A stretch of DNA of 64,000 nt from G963662265 sp963668545 (lineage in GTDB: Bacteria > Spirochaetota > Spirochaetia > CADAEX01). The notes under the pieces were generated by a model. The model saw only the letters and a program-made list of their open reading frames with translations. It did no database searches and was not told the DNA's origin. Where the stretch lies: contig OY764868.1 of assembly GCA_963668545.1 (NCBI GenBank), positions 1,736,001-1,800,000 of the forward strand. The letters are read 5' to 3'. The position numbers were made by a program, and so were the translations under genes. Positions 42,831 through 52,111 of the stretch are shown piece after piece (the first letter of the stretch is position 1; every line of letters begins with the position of its first letter).

Positions 42831-43835
42831 ATGGAAAAACAAAACTATAATCTGATAAAAATACTTTTTTTAATTATTATTATTTTCTGCATAGGTACAT
42901 TCGGTTACTACCTGATAGAAGATGAATGGACACTGATGGACAGTTTCTATATGACAGCAATATCCATTACAACTGTAGGATACGGAGAGACTAAACCATT
43001 ATCTGATAACGGCAGATTATTTACTGTTTTTCTTATTTTTATAGGTCTCGGTTCTGCAGCTGTTTTCGCGACCCAGTTGGCCAGGGCCTTTGTGGAAAAC
43101 AACTTCAAACGCTATTTTGGAGAAAGTAAAATGTTTAAAAGAATATCCAGTCTGAAAAACCATTATATAATCTGCGGGTTCGGCGGAATAGGCAGTTCAA
43201 TTTCCTCTGTTCTGTATGATGCGGATATCCCTTTTGTTGTTATTGAAACAAACGAGGAATCAGCATTATGGGCCCAGAAAAACAACTACCTTACAGTAAT
43301 AGGCAAAGCAACATATGATACAACCCTTATCCAGGCCGGTATAAAAAAAGCAGCTGGAATAGTGGTAAGTATGGGAGAAGACTCACTGAACATGTATGTC
43401 GCCCTTGCTGCAAGAGAACTTAATCCAGGTCTGTTTATTATTGCAAGGGGATATAAATCAGATATAGAAAACAGGCTTTTAAGGGCAGGTGCGGATGAGG
43501 TTGTTTATCCCCTTCGTATGGGGGGAGAACTGATAGCAAAGGAAATAATGAAACGTTTCAAGAAAAATTTCCTCAGTAATCCTGACGAAATACAGGACCA
43601 GTCTGTTATGGGATACAACCTCAAGAGATATACTCAGAATAATAATGAAGATATTACAGTAGGGGATATCAAGAAAAGAACCGGGGCCGACAGTGTACTT
43701 CTGCTCAAAAGAGAGGAAAGTGAGGATATCCATACTCCTGATGATTCAGAAAAAGTCGTAGAAAGCGACACACTTCTCCTTCTTGTAAGCGGGGATAAAA
43801 AGGAAAAGAAGTTCTTCAATTTTTCAGACAGATAA
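42831..43835 (+). CDS. Two-TM potassium channel with RCK (TrkA-N/TrkA-C) domains
   Basis: K+ channel of the MthK/Kch type, 334 residues. TM1 is about residues 9-28, the selectivity filter is TTVGYGE (TVGYG at 48-52), and TM2 about 62-85. A cytoplasmic RCK_N Rossmann domain follows with ICGFGGIGSS near 113, then an RCK_C domain (about 250-325). It probably gates on ligand or ion binding at the RCK ring. I see no clear ribosome-binding site before the ATG. It converges with the DUF1456 gene with 4 bases between. Confidence 0.92.
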   Translation: MEKQNYNLIKILFLIIIIFCIGTFGYYLIEDEWTLMDSFYMTAISITTVGYGETKPLSDNGRLFTVFLIFIGLGSAAVFATQLARAFVENNFKRYFGESKMFKRISSLKNHYIICGFGGIGSSISSVLYDADIPFVVIETNEESALWAQKNNYLTVIGKATYDTTLIQAGIKKAAGIVVSMGEDSLNMYVALAARELNPGLFIIARGYKSDIENRLLRAGADEVVYPLRMGGELIAKEIMKRFKKNFLSNPDEIQDQSVMGYNLKRYTQNNNEDITVGDIKKRTGADSVLLLKREESEDIHTPDDSEKVVESDTLLLLVSGDKKEKKFFNFSDR

Positions 43836-43839
43836 CTTT

Positions 43840-44298
43840 CTATTCCTCCCCTTCAGAAAGTCCCTTGAGGAATTTCCTTAATAACTGATCCCCGCACTCC
43901 TTGTAATTCTTGTGCTCCTTTCTTCTGAAAAATGCACTCAGCTCTGCTTTGGAAATTTCATAACCTCCAAGACTGAAAACCCTGATCATATCTTCTTCCC
44001 TGAAATTGAATGCAATTCTGAGTTTTTTAAGGACTGTATTGTTATCAAGCATCTCTTTTTTCGGAGGATGTTTTGCCGGGTCCCCGGGACCTCTCATTTC
44101 AACTATGAGATTATCAAGAAAAAGAGTCAGAAGATCGTCACTGCATTCTGTATAACCGTCTTCGTCATCCTTTTTAAGTATACTGCTTACCTTTGATATA
44201 TCAATTTCCCTCCCTCCGGATGAGAAAATCTCTGCCATTTTCCTGTCATCAATATTCAGTATATATCTCAACCTTCTCAGAACAGCATTGTTTTCCAT
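43840..44298 (-). CDS. DUF1456 (YehS-like) protein with two internal repeats
   Basis: Function unknown. The 152-residue protein consists of two homologous halves of about 70 residues: NNAVLRRLRYILNIDD...YTECSDDLLTLFLDNL and NNTVLKKLRIAFNFRE...YKECGDQLLRKFLKGL, the pattern of DUF1456. It has no signal peptide, so it is cytoplasmic. AAGGAAG precedes the ATG. Confidence 0.9.
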   Translation of the reverse strand: MENNAVLRRLRYILNIDDRKMAEIFSSGGREIDISKVSSILKKDDEDGYTECSDDLLTLFLDNLIVEMRGPGDPAKHPPKKEMLDNNTVLKKLRIAFNFREEDMIRVFSLGGYEISKAELSAFFRRKEHKNYKECGDQLLRKFLKGLSEGEE

Positions 44299-44415
44299 TT
44301 TTCTTCCTTATTTAATAATTAATAATAAATGATATAACATATTATTTATCATATTACACATATATTTTTTGAATAACAGCTTTTATTGTATATTTTTTTT
44401 GATTTTATCAACTGA

Positions 44416-44449
44416 ATAAAAATCTCCTCCGGACACAAACCAGAGGAGA
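44416..44449 (-). terminator. Rho-independent terminator downstream of the MazE-like gene
   Basis: On the minus strand TCTCCTC pairs with GAGGAGA around a 13-base loop, followed by TTTTTATT. Confidence 0.65.
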
Positions 44450-44482
44450 AACACTTGCCAGAGATAATAGCTGCGGGATTCG

Positions 44483-44519
44483 GAACAGGGAAATATTGTC
44501 AGCAACAATATCCCTGTTC
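44483..44519. repeat. Strong inverted repeat after the MazE-like gene
   Basis: GAACAGGGAAATATTGT (44483-44499) and ACAATATCCCTGTTC (44505-44519) pair over 15 positions with a 2-base bulge and a 5-base loop. No T run follows on either strand. It lies between the gene's stop codon and the terminator at 44416-44449. Confidence 0.85.
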
Positions 44520-44532
44520 ATCTGCTGAACAG

Positions 44533-44730
44533 CTACTGCCAGTCATTTTCAGGAGCTTCATTATAAATCTGTTCAGGACTTCCTTCATCCCATGTATCAA
44601 CAGGCTTCATAAGAATATCATGATCATGCACTTCAAGCTCAATCTGATTACCGATATGAAGCTTTTTCATGATACTGTCAGGGATTTTTATACCAAAAAA
44701 TCCATCCATAGGAATAACTGATACAAGCAT
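44533..44730 (-). CDS. MazE/AbrB-like antitoxin or small regulator, no toxin partner seen
   Basis: A 65-residue protein with a swapped-hairpin AbrB fold signature: VIPMDGFFGIKIPDSIMKKLHIGNQIELEVHDHDILMKPV, given here only as the opening GFFGIKIPDSIMKKL and the closing ILMKPV. The tail is acidic, as in MazE antitoxins that bind a toxin. AGGAGGT is ideally placed before the ATG. No MazF- or PIN-type reading frame is found downstream (44299-44532 has no gene) or upstream, so it is an orphan here; it might act as a stand-alone DNA-binding regulator. Confidence 0.75.
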   Translation of the reverse strand: MLVSVIPMDGFFGIKIPDSIMKKLHIGNQIELEVHDHDILMKPVDTWDEGSPEQIYNEAPENDWQ

Positions 44731-44748
44731 AACAGACCTCCTAAATTA

Positions 44749-44777
44749 ATTATATTACAGCGGCAAATCAGATTCAA
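44749..44777 (-). promoter_or_regulatory. Promoter of the MazE-like gene
   Basis: On the minus strand TTGAAT (44777-44772), 17-base spacer, TATAAT (44754-44749). The predicted start lies at the beginning of the AGGAGGT ribosome-binding site, so the leader is very short. Confidence 0.65.
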
Positions 44778-44942
44778 TTAATAATGAAAAAAATGAATGA
44801 TGATGATTAGTTTTGTTCATGATCTATCAGTCGAGTAATCCATATCCGGAAAGTATAATTAAGGAAAAGTTTGCAAATATTGAATTTAAAACATATTATT
44901 TACTTTATAAATAAATTATTTTCGGTTATTTCAAGGAAACTT

Positions 44943-47396
44943 ATGTTCAAGTCACTTAAATCAAAACTGATGTTTTATGTTCTTGGTACAATTACAGTTA
45001 TATTTTTTCTGATGATTTTATTTGTCCAGATTGCAACCAGAAAAACTATACTGGAAAACCAGAAAGAATATGCTCATAATCTGGTGGAATCAGTCCTCCT
45101 GAGTATTCAGAACCAGTACAAAAGCATCCTTTTCCAGAAAGAAATATCAAAAACCAGAAGAAAATCTGAACTTGAAAATATCTCGGATATTGTAACAGGT
45201 ATTCTTGATTCATATTACAGCAAATATGAATCAAGAATTATATCTGAAAAAGAGGCAAAAAAAAGGGCAACAGAAGATATAAAGAAAATACGCTATGACA
45301 ATGGCACAGGTTATATCTGGATAAATGATACAGGCCAACCTTATCCGAGAATGATAATGCACCCGTTAATGCCGGAATTGAACGGAATAACACTCAGCAG
45401 CGATACTTTCAATACAGCCACAGATTCAGGTAAAAACCTTTTTGCAGAAATGGTAGATATATGTCTTGAATCAGGGGAAGGCTTTATTGAATACCTCTGG
45501 CCTAAACCGCTTGATAAAGGACTTTCGTCTGATCAGCCTAAACTGTCATTTGTGAAACTTTATGAAAAATGGGACTGGATTATAGGAACAGGGGTATATA
45601 TAGATGACATTGAAAAGGATGTGGAACTCAGGATAGAGGCAGTACTTGATGAGCTTAAAGATTCCTTTTCAAAAGTGAGAATTGCTGAAAACGGATATAT
45701 GTATATTTTCAACAATGATAATCTGATGCTTATTCATCCCACACTGGAAGGACAGGACTGCAGCAATTTAATAAATCCGGAAACAGGTAATTTTATCCTT
45801 GAAGAATTTAAAAAGGCTTCATTGACACCTGAAAAACCTTTTAATTATGTTTGGGATAAATCCGGTTTTGAGAATCAATTCCGGTTCAGGAAACAGGCTT
45901 ATATAAACTATTTCAAACCGCTTGACTGGTATATTGCATCTTCAATATACCTTGATGAGATTGAAGAACCGGTAAAAATTCTATCAAGACAGATTATTTT
46001 TTTGTCTGTAATTTTCGTTTTTATAGTTGAGTTTTTCTTGTTGCTTATATCACAGAGTCTTACAAAGCCTCTCCGCAAACTCATGGTTGCTGCTCAGGAT
46101 ATAGAAAAAAACGGAACTGATAATGCATTAATACCAGTAAGCGGTACACAGGAAACACGGGAACTCGGTACAATTCTTGAAAGCATGATCAGATCAATTA
46201 GAAAAACAGATGAACAGCTGAGACAGGCTCAGAAAATGGAAACAGTTGGAACACTTGCAGGGGGGATTGCCCATGATTTCAACAATATGCTCGGAGGTAT
46301 AATTGGAACACTTTCATTGATGAAATATAATCTTTCTGAAAAAGGAATAATCGGAAAAAAAAGGCTTGCAGATTATATATCTACAATGGATGAGTGCAGC
46401 AGCAGGGCCTCTGACATGGTTAAACAGCTTCTTGCCCTTTCCAGAAAGCAGGAACTGAATTTCAGCAGAATAGATCTTAACGAAACAATAAAGAATGTTA
46501 TACAGATCTGCAGGAATTCATTTGATAAATCTGTCATCCTTAATACTTTTCCTTCGGCTGAACCGGCCTTTATCAAGGCAGACTCAACACTGATGGAACA
46601 GGCACTTCTTAATTTCTGTGTAAATGCAGAACATTCAATGACAATAATGCGTAAAAAAGATGAACACTGGGGGGGAGATCTATCTGTATCAGTAAATAAA
46701 ATTATTCCCGATAAATACATGCTGAAGAATCATCCTGAAATGGAGGACAGGATGTATTATATACTGTCAGTAAAAGATACCGGGATAGGCATGAACTCTG
46801 TAACAATATCAAATATTTTCAATCCCTTTTTCACAACAAAGGAAAAAGGGAGAGGGACAGGACTCGGGTTGTCAATGGTTTATAATATAATAAAACAGCA
46901 TGGCGGTTTTATAGATGTATATTCAGAACCGGGCTTCGGTTCAACATTCAACATTTATATTCCCGCCCTATTAACAGAACAGGTTTCAGATACAGGCAAT
47001 AAGAATAGATCATTTATTCCCGGGGGTGAAGGACTTATACTTGTCATAGATGACGAGGAAGCAATCAGGGAAACTGCATCTGATATTCTTAAAAGCTGCG
47101 GGTACTCTGTTATTCTTGCAGAAAACGGTTTTCAGGGTGTAAATGTCTATAAAGAAAACAAAGATAATATCAGAGCAGTGATTCTTGATATGATAATGCC
47201 TGAAATGTCAGGAAAGGAAGCATATATCCAGCTGAAGAAAATCAGCCCTGACATTAAAGTTATTCTCTCTTCAGGATTCCAGTATGACAACAGGGTACAG
47301 GAGGTAATAAGCCTTGGAATAAGTGCTTTTCTGCAAAAACCTTATACAATAGAGAATCTTTCACAGACTCTGCACAGGATTTTATACAGCGAATAA
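44943..47396 (+). CDS. Hybrid sensor histidine kinase with Cache domains
   Basis: From the ATG at 44943 (AAGGAAA upstream) the protein has 817 residues; an in-frame TTG at 44871 also has a possible site and would add 24. TM1 (about 10-32) and TM2 (about 350-375) flank two periplasmic Cache-type domains, seen as repeats of GTGYIWINDTGQPYPRMIMHP and NGYMYIFNNDNLMLIHP (first 17 shared pattern: gYxxIxND...MxxHP). HAMP, HisKA with His443 in GIAHDFNNMLGG, an ATPase domain (DTGIGM, GRGTGLGLSM) and a receiver with Asp near 749 (VILDMIMPEMSG) follow. Cache domains commonly sense small organic acids or amino acids. No partner regulator is adjacent. Confidence 0.92.
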   Translation: MFKSLKSKLMFYVLGTITVIFFLMILFVQIATRKTILENQKEYAHNLVESVLLSIQNQYKSILFQKEISKTRRKSELENISDIVTGILDSYYSKYESRIISEKEAKKRATEDIKKIRYDNGTGYIWINDTGQPYPRMIMHPLMPELNGITLSSDTFNTATDSGKNLFAEMVDICLESGEGFIEYLWPKPLDKGLSSDQPKLSFVKLYEKWDWIIGTGVYIDDIEKDVELRIEAVLDELKDSFSKVRIAENGYMYIFNNDNLMLIHPTLEGQDCSNLINPETGNFILEEFKKASLTPEKPFNYVWDKSGFENQFRFRKQAYINYFKPLDWYIASSIYLDEIEEPVKILSRQIIFLSVIFVFIVEFFLLLISQSLTKPLRKLMVAAQDIEKNGTDNALIPVSGTQETRELGTILESMIRSIRKTDEQLRQAQKMETVGTLAGGIAHDFNNMLGGIIGTLSLMKYNLSEKGIIGKKRLADYISTMDECSSRASDMVKQLLALSRKQELNFSRIDLNETIKNVIQICRNSFDKSVILNTFPSAEPAFIKADSTLMEQALLNFCVNAEHSMTIMRKKDEHWGGDLSVSVNKIIPDKYMLKNHPEMEDRMYYILSVKDTGIGMNSVTISNIFNPFFTTKEKGRGTGLGLSMVYNIIKQHGGFIDVYSEPGFGSTFNIYIPALLTEQVSDTGNKNRSFIPGGEGLILVIDDEEAIRETASDILKSCGYSVILAENGFQGVNVYKENKDNIRAVILDMIMPEMSGKEAYIQLKKISPDIKVILSSGFQYDNRVQEVISLGISAFLQKPYTIENLSQTLHRILYSE

Positions 47397-47400
47397 TTAT

Positions 47401-47431
47401 CATAACAGCCTGTCAGAAACAGGCTGTTATG
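47401..47431. terminator. Perfect 13-bp hairpin between converging genes
   Basis: CATAACAGCCTGT (47401-47413), loop CAGAA, ACAGGCTGTTATG (47419-47431). It fills almost the whole gap between the Cache kinase gene and the ABC ATPase gene. There is no long T run on either side, so it is a possible bidirectional terminator or mRNA-end stabiliser. Confidence 0.7.
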
Positions 47432-48517
47432 TCAGAAATCTATTCTCTGTTCATTACTGTCAAAAAGAAGGAAATCCTCTCTCTGAAATGCCACACTGCA
47501 TTTATCCCCTGCTTCAAAATCCGGGTCCCTGTTTATACTTGAGAAGAAAAATGTATTATCAGCTTCAGTCTGAAGAATCCATTCCGGACCTGTGGGAAGC
47601 ATTGCAGCAACTGTTGCCTCAATCATCCAGCTGCTGTTTACTGATTCATTTATCCTTGCCTTTTCCGGACGAAGGCCTATATAAACAGCTTTCCCTGCAG
47701 CTTCTCCAACGCCTGAGTTTTCCAGATATTCAAGAGCTGAATTAAAAAGTGATGATGATATATCTTTTGTTATGATATTTATAGGAGGACTTCCGACAAA
47801 CCTGGCAACAAAAAGATTGGCAGGTTTTCTGTATATTTCCAGAGGAGAACCATACTGCTGGAGCTGCCCCTGGCTCATAACAGCAATTCTTGTTGAAAGA
47901 GTCATTGCTTCCAGCTGGTCATGTGTTACAAATATTGTAGTATTTCCAAGCTTTTTGTGAAGTCTTTTCAGTTCAGACCTCATTTCAATTCTAAGCTGTG
48001 CATCAAGGTTGGAAAGCGGTTCATCGAGCAGCAGAACATTTGGCCTGAGTGCAAGCATTCTCGCAAGAGCTACCCTCTGCTGCTGTCCTCCCGATATCTG
48101 GAATGAATACCTTTTTCCGAGGTTTTCTATCTGAAGAAGTTTGAGAACATTATCAATTCTTTCATTCTGTTCCTTTTTGGGAATATTCTGCTGAACAAGT
48201 CCGAACCTGATATTATCCCTGACAGTCATATGGGGCCATAATGCATAGCTCTGAAAAACAAGTCCCATATTCCTTTTTTCTGTAGGGACATAATCGCCTG
48301 TAGCTGAGGAATAAAAAACATTATCATCGAGGCTGATTTCACCTGATGTAGGTTCCTCAAGTCCTGCAAGCATACGCAGAGTAGTTGTTTTACCGCATCC
48401 CGAAGGTCCCAGAAAGCTTACAAATTCACCATCCTCAATTGTCAGTGACAGGGAATCAACAGCAGTGACACTACCATGAAATTTTTTTACAAGATTTTTT
48501 ATCTTTATTTCAGCCAT
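47432..48517 (-). CDS. Ferric-type ABC transporter, ATP-binding protein (FbpC-like)
   Basis: 361 residues from the ATG at 48517 (GGAAG upstream); an in-frame TTG at 48523 is less likely. Walker A GPSGCGKTT, Q-loop VFQSYALWPHM, signature QISGGQQQR, Walker B VLLLDEPLSNLD and H-loop VTHDQLEA are complete. The C-terminal TOBE region (about 290-350) with YIGLRPEKARI marks the FbpC/PotA/MalK branch. It overlaps no gene but sits 2 bases after the permease stop. Substrate by context: ferric iron or a similar small ligand. Confidence 0.92.
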   Translation of the reverse strand: MAEIKIKNLVKKFHGSVTAVDSLSLTIEDGEFVSFLGPSGCGKTTTLRMLAGLEEPTSGEISLDDNVFYSSATGDYVPTEKRNMGLVFQSYALWPHMTVRDNIRFGLVQQNIPKKEQNERIDNVLKLLQIENLGKRYSFQISGGQQQRVALARMLALRPNVLLLDEPLSNLDAQLRIEMRSELKRLHKKLGNTTIFVTHDQLEAMTLSTRIAVMSQGQLQQYGSPLEIYRKPANLFVARFVGSPPINIITKDISSSLFNSALEYLENSGVGEAAGKAVYIGLRPEKARINESVNSSWMIEATVAAMLPTGPEWILQTEADNTFFFSSINRDPDFEAGDKCSVAFQREDFLLFDSNEQRIDF

Positions 48518-48519
48518 AA

Positions 48520-50337
48520 TCAACTTCCTTTTAATCCGCTGGTAATACCGCTGCCTGTTATTTTCTGCAGCAGGAGTGTAAGAATTAAAATTACAAATAC
48601 TATAACCACAGTTACTGCATTTGCCATCTGTGTATATCCGTAATCTATATACCGCAGCACCTGTGTAGTCATCATTTCAAGTCCGGGTGTAGCAAGAAAA
48701 ATTATAAGAACAAGCTCTTTCATTCCTGAAATAAAAGGAAGGATTATACCTGTCACGAGAGTTTTCTTGAGAATTGGAACAACAATTTTAAAAAACCTTT
48801 TTCTCCATGGGGCACCGCAGATCATGGCAGCCTCCTCAGGCTCTTTGCCCAGCTGCATCATTGCAGCTGTGCCTGTACGTGCTGCAAACGGGAGATATTT
48901 TATTGACATGGCAAGTATTATAAGCCACATCGTACCGTAGAGGCTTGGTACAGGTCCCCTTCTGACAGCAAAAAGGGTAAGATATGCTGCACCGAAACCT
49001 ATTGCAGGGATTATATATGGAAGGAAAGACAGCTGTTTAAGGTAGGCCGCCAGCCTTGTTCCTGAATATCGTACAGAAACATACCCTATAAATGTACCAA
49101 GACATCCTGAAAGAAGTGCAACAACAGAAACAATTCTTACACTGTTGTATACTGACATCAGTACATCAGGGTTCCTCAAAATACCAGAAAGCCCGGCAAG
49201 TCTCGGTATTGATTTCCCAATCCAGTAGTCAAGTGTAAAATTGTCAGGAGTAAATACACCCATTCTCAAGGAGACAGTTGATATCATTAATGCGAGAATA
49301 GGAATAACAATTGAAATTAGAACAATTACCACGACAAAAATATAAACCGGAATTTTAAATACACCCAGTTTCTGCCTGTTCTGAAATGATCCTTTGCCTG
49401 ATACTGTTACAAACCTCCTCGCTTCTTTTACAAAAAATATATCAACTGCAACAGCTGACATACCAATCAGAACTATTACAAGAGTAAGTATACTTGCAAT
49501 TCCCTGCTCACTTCTCTGAACTGCTCCGTACAGAGTAGTGGACAGCAGTGTATATTTTATCGGAGAGCCCAGAAGATACGGTGTACCGAATGACCCGATT
49601 GTTCTTGAAACTATCAGAAGACCCGAAGACATAAGTGCAGGCAGCAGCATGGGCATCAGTATTCTTGTCATTATCACATGTCTTTTTGTACCGACCATCC
49701 TGGCAGATTCCTCCAGCTGTACATCAACAGTCTGAAGAGAGCTTGCAAACAGCAGGAATGACAGTGAAAAAAGACTGAACATCAGAGTAATTGCTATAGG
49801 TATAAAACCATAGGCAAGCCAGTCTGGGGGACTGAAACCAAGTGTTTCTGCAATACCCATAGGCCCGGCAATTCTTCTGTTTTTAAAGATTGTTATCCAT
49901 GCCAGAGCAAATGTCCATGATGGAATAATATAGGGAAGGATCATCATTTTACTGAAATAGCCTGAACCAGGGCAGTCAGTTCTGACAAGTATCCATGCAA
50001 GTACGAACCCGAGCAGGATGGATCCTGTCAGGGTTACCACCGCGAGCATCAGTGTCCTTTGCAGAGGCAGCCAGAATATTGTTCTGCTTATTCTGGAAGT
50101 AAATACCCTTTGAAAATAGTAGAAAGTAAGTGAGCCCTGTTCACTCCCTATACGTGCAACATCCCTGAACTGTGTCCTGAATCCCTCTGCAACAAGGGCA
50201 ATGAGGGGACCGAGAACAAGATATGTAAGTGCCGCGACAAGAAGCAGAGCAATGATTGGGGTTGGATCACTGCGAAGCCTGTTATAACGATGTCTTGCCC
50301 AAAGGGCAAGACTCTGATCATTTTTATGAAAAAACAT
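48520..50337 (-). CDS. Ferric-type ABC transporter, fused double permease (FbpB-like)
   Basis: 605 residues with about 12 TM segments: two permease units in tandem, each with its EAA-like docking loop (EESARMVGTKRHVIMTRILMP in the first, EEAAMICGAPWRKRFFKIVVP in the second; 21-residue loops shortened here to ESARMVGTKR and EAAMICGAPW). Fused two-unit permeases are normal for FbpB/AfuB. The N-terminus is cytoplasmic and basic. It is between the binding-protein gene (34-base gap) and the ATPase gene. Confidence 0.92.
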   Translation of the reverse strand: MFFHKNDQSLALWARHRYNRLRSDPTPIIALLLVAALTYLVLGPLIALVAEGFRTQFRDVARIGSEQGSLTFYYFQRVFTSRISRTIFWLPLQRTLMLAVVTLTGSILLGFVLAWILVRTDCPGSGYFSKMMILPYIIPSWTFALAWITIFKNRRIAGPMGIAETLGFSPPDWLAYGFIPIAITLMFSLFSLSFLLFASSLQTVDVQLEESARMVGTKRHVIMTRILMPMLLPALMSSGLLIVSRTIGSFGTPYLLGSPIKYTLLSTTLYGAVQRSEQGIASILTLVIVLIGMSAVAVDIFFVKEARRFVTVSGKGSFQNRQKLGVFKIPVYIFVVVIVLISIVIPILALMISTVSLRMGVFTPDNFTLDYWIGKSIPRLAGLSGILRNPDVLMSVYNSVRIVSVVALLSGCLGTFIGYVSVRYSGTRLAAYLKQLSFLPYIIPAIGFGAAYLTLFAVRRGPVPSLYGTMWLIILAMSIKYLPFAARTGTAAMMQLGKEPEEAAMICGAPWRKRFFKIVVPILKKTLVTGIILPFISGMKELVLIIFLATPGLEMMTTQVLRYIDYGYTQMANAVTVVIVFVILILTLLLQKITGSGITSGLKGS

Positions 50338-50371
50338 TTAAAAGATCCTTTTATCCTGAGTTTATTTGATT

Positions 50372-51523
50372 TTACTTACCTACAGTAATCAGCCAGAGGT
50401 CCAGCACATCCTGTCCTATTTTCCATGTAAGCTCATCATCAAGTACTATCATGTACTTGCTCCAGGCATTCCAGGAACCGAGGTCATCATCCTTATGAAC
50501 AGGAATATCGGGGTTGGGAGAATATACTCCGATATCTTTCATATGATACTTGATTCCTTCCTCTGTAAGAAGAAATCTGATAAAAAGCTTTGCTGCATTC
50601 GGATGAGCACAGCCCTTTACAGGATTGGCATATGTACCGCTTGCAAAACCGATAAAAGGTTCAATATCAAAAGCAACAGCAAGTTTGAGACCATTCTCAT
50701 TATCTCTCTGCTTTGCATAAGTGTAAAAACCTATTGGAGCTTTTTCCTGTCCGGGAGCACCAACAGCTTCAGAAACATCCCCGTCTGATTTCATGATTAC
50801 AGGATTATTCCTGAATAATCTCAACAGGAATTCCCATCCCGCATTTTCCTCTTCAAGAATTATTTTTTTCCCGTAATACTTTTCATATGCTTTTTCAAGT
50901 TTTTCAGCATTTTCAGGTTTTGTCATTGCAACAAAAAAGCCTAGCAGAGTCGGGTTGGCTGCCGGGTCATTGGTAAATACCCTGCCTTTCCATTCCGGTT
51001 CAGTAAGCTGCCAGATATTTGTAACAGGACATTTTTCATATGATTCAAAATTATAACCGAAGGTTTTCTGACCTACACGGTATGTCAGTGGATAATGGAA
51101 TTCCTTCGGAATTCTGTCCTTGAAATCAGGAGGTATCCAGTTTTCAAGGTATCCCTGCGGAATAAGTTCATTTACAATCATCGGACCGTCGCTTAATCCG
51201 ACTACATCAACCTGTATGTTGCCGGCATCAACTTCCCGTTTCACCCTCTCAACCTGTTCGGGATTTTTCATTTTTGTAGCTTTTACTGTTATGCCGTATT
51301 TTTCCTGAAAAGCCTTGCCGATGGGAACAATCTTGCTTGAAGTATCATATACAACAAGTTCTCCTTCAGCTTTTGCAAGTTCCACAAGTTTATCATAGGA
51401 ATATTCTTCAACAGGTTCTTCCTTTTCAGCAGGAACTTCTTTCTTTTCTTTCGAACCGCCGGAAAAAACAGTTAAAGGGAAAATAACTGCCACAACCAGC
51501 ATTAAAAGTAAGATTTTCTTCAT
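50372..51523 (-). CDS. Ferric-type ABC transporter, substrate-binding protein (FbpA-like)
   Basis: Periplasmic binding protein of 383 residues. The signal peptide ends VFSGGSKEKKE without a lipobox Cys, so it is probably a soluble or otherwise retained protein; Gly-Gly-Ser-Lys-Glu after the signal is frequent in spirochaetal binding proteins. A Glu/Pro/Lys-rich linker follows. LAKAEGELVVYDTSSK, FQEKYGITVKATK and AHPNAAKLFIRFLLTEEG are the FbpA/AfuA family pattern. The Tyr pair that binds ferric iron cannot be assigned by eye, so putrescine or another ligand remains possible. The promoter region contains two symmetric elements (51545-51610). Confidence 0.88.
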   Translation of the reverse strand: MKKILLLMLVVAVIFPLTVFSGGSKEKKEVPAEKEEPVEEYSYDKLVELAKAEGELVVYDTSSKIVPIGKAFQEKYGITVKATKMKNPEQVERVKREVDAGNIQVDVVGLSDGPMIVNELIPQGYLENWIPPDFKDRIPKEFHYPLTYRVGQKTFGYNFESYEKCPVTNIWQLTEPEWKGRVFTNDPAANPTLLGFFVAMTKPENAEKLEKAYEKYYGKKIILEEENAGWEFLLRLFRNNPVIMKSDGDVSEAVGAPGQEKAPIGFYTYAKQRDNENGLKLAVAFDIEPFIGFASGTYANPVKGCAHPNAAKLFIRFLLTEEGIKYHMKDIGVYSPNPDIPVHKDDDLGSWNAWSKYMIVLDDELTWKIGQDVLDLWLITVGK

Positions 51524-51544
51524 TTTTAAAAACTCCTTTCAGGC

Positions 51545-51610
51545 GAGTATATGCAATATATACTCATAACCATTTTCTGGAATTTTAAGACAGTAAAACT
51601 GTACAGTCAA
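51545..51610 (-). promoter_or_regulatory. Promoter and candidate operators of the ferric-type transporter operon
   Basis: On the minus strand TTGACT (51610-51605), a 17-base spacer and TAAAAT (51587-51582). The spacer holds ACAGT-TTT-ACTGT (51590-51602), a perfect 13-bp palindrome. Downstream of the predicted start, GAGTATAT and ATATACTC (51545-51565, 5-base centre) form a second perfect inverted repeat just before the ribosome-binding site. Both positions suit a repressor. Confidence 0.65.
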
Positions 51611-51729
51611 TGAATTTATTTTCTATTTTTCTTTATTCTGGAAATATTATTCTATTTTATTATATATACGGGATTAATTATAACGTCACATTATGTTATC
51701 CGTCACAACTAATCTATTTACAGTTTTTA

Positions 51730-52086
51730 TCAGAAAATATCTTCTTCATGCCGGCGCTTTTTGAGATAGGGTTTTTTTGAAAGTATTTCTTCTATGGTGA
51801 TATCAACAAGTTCACTGAACCATGCACTGTTTTCATACTGTTCTTCGGCAATAATGAAATGCTGCCCGGCATTCTTGTAAGGAGTCCCTTTTACAGGATT
51901 TTTAAGAAAATTCCGCCCTGCGCTTGTTCCCAGCACATAGAGTGTCTTATCAACAATCCTGGCAAATATTTCACCATCGAAAGTAAAAACATATTTCCCG
52001 AACCTCTTTGTATAGGTAATATATCCCTCCCTTTCAATTTCAATCTTACCCAGTATATAATCCAGCTGTCTCTTTTTTGTCGCCAT
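51730..52086 (-). CDS. TfoX N-terminal-domain-like protein
   Basis: About 118 residues. Three consecutive ATG codons open the frame; the third (52086) has the best spacing from GGGAG. The core FGKYVFTFDGEIFARIVDKTLYVLG, given here as FDGEIFARIVD and LYVL, followed by an ISE-type alpha-helical end (WFSELVDITIEEIL) resembles TfoX/Sxy N-terminal domains. In gammaproteobacteria such proteins promote competence gene expression, but isolated copies elsewhere have no known role. The tail is basic (KKPYLKKRRHEE). Confidence 0.65.
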   Translation of the reverse strand: MATKKRQLDYILGKIEIEREGYITYTKRFGKYVFTFDGEIFARIVDKTLYVLGTSAGRNFLKNPVKGTPYKNAGQHFIIAEEQYENSAWFSELVDITIEEILSKKPYLKKRRHEEDIF

Positions 52087-52111
52087 CATCATCTCCCGAA
52101 AAACTCAGCGT

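Noticed and set aside
44455..44721. Plus-strand 88-codon frame as a toxin partner of the MazE-like gene
   Set aside because: It lies on the opposite strand over the antitoxin gene and its hairpin, shows no toxin motif and has no ribosome-binding site.
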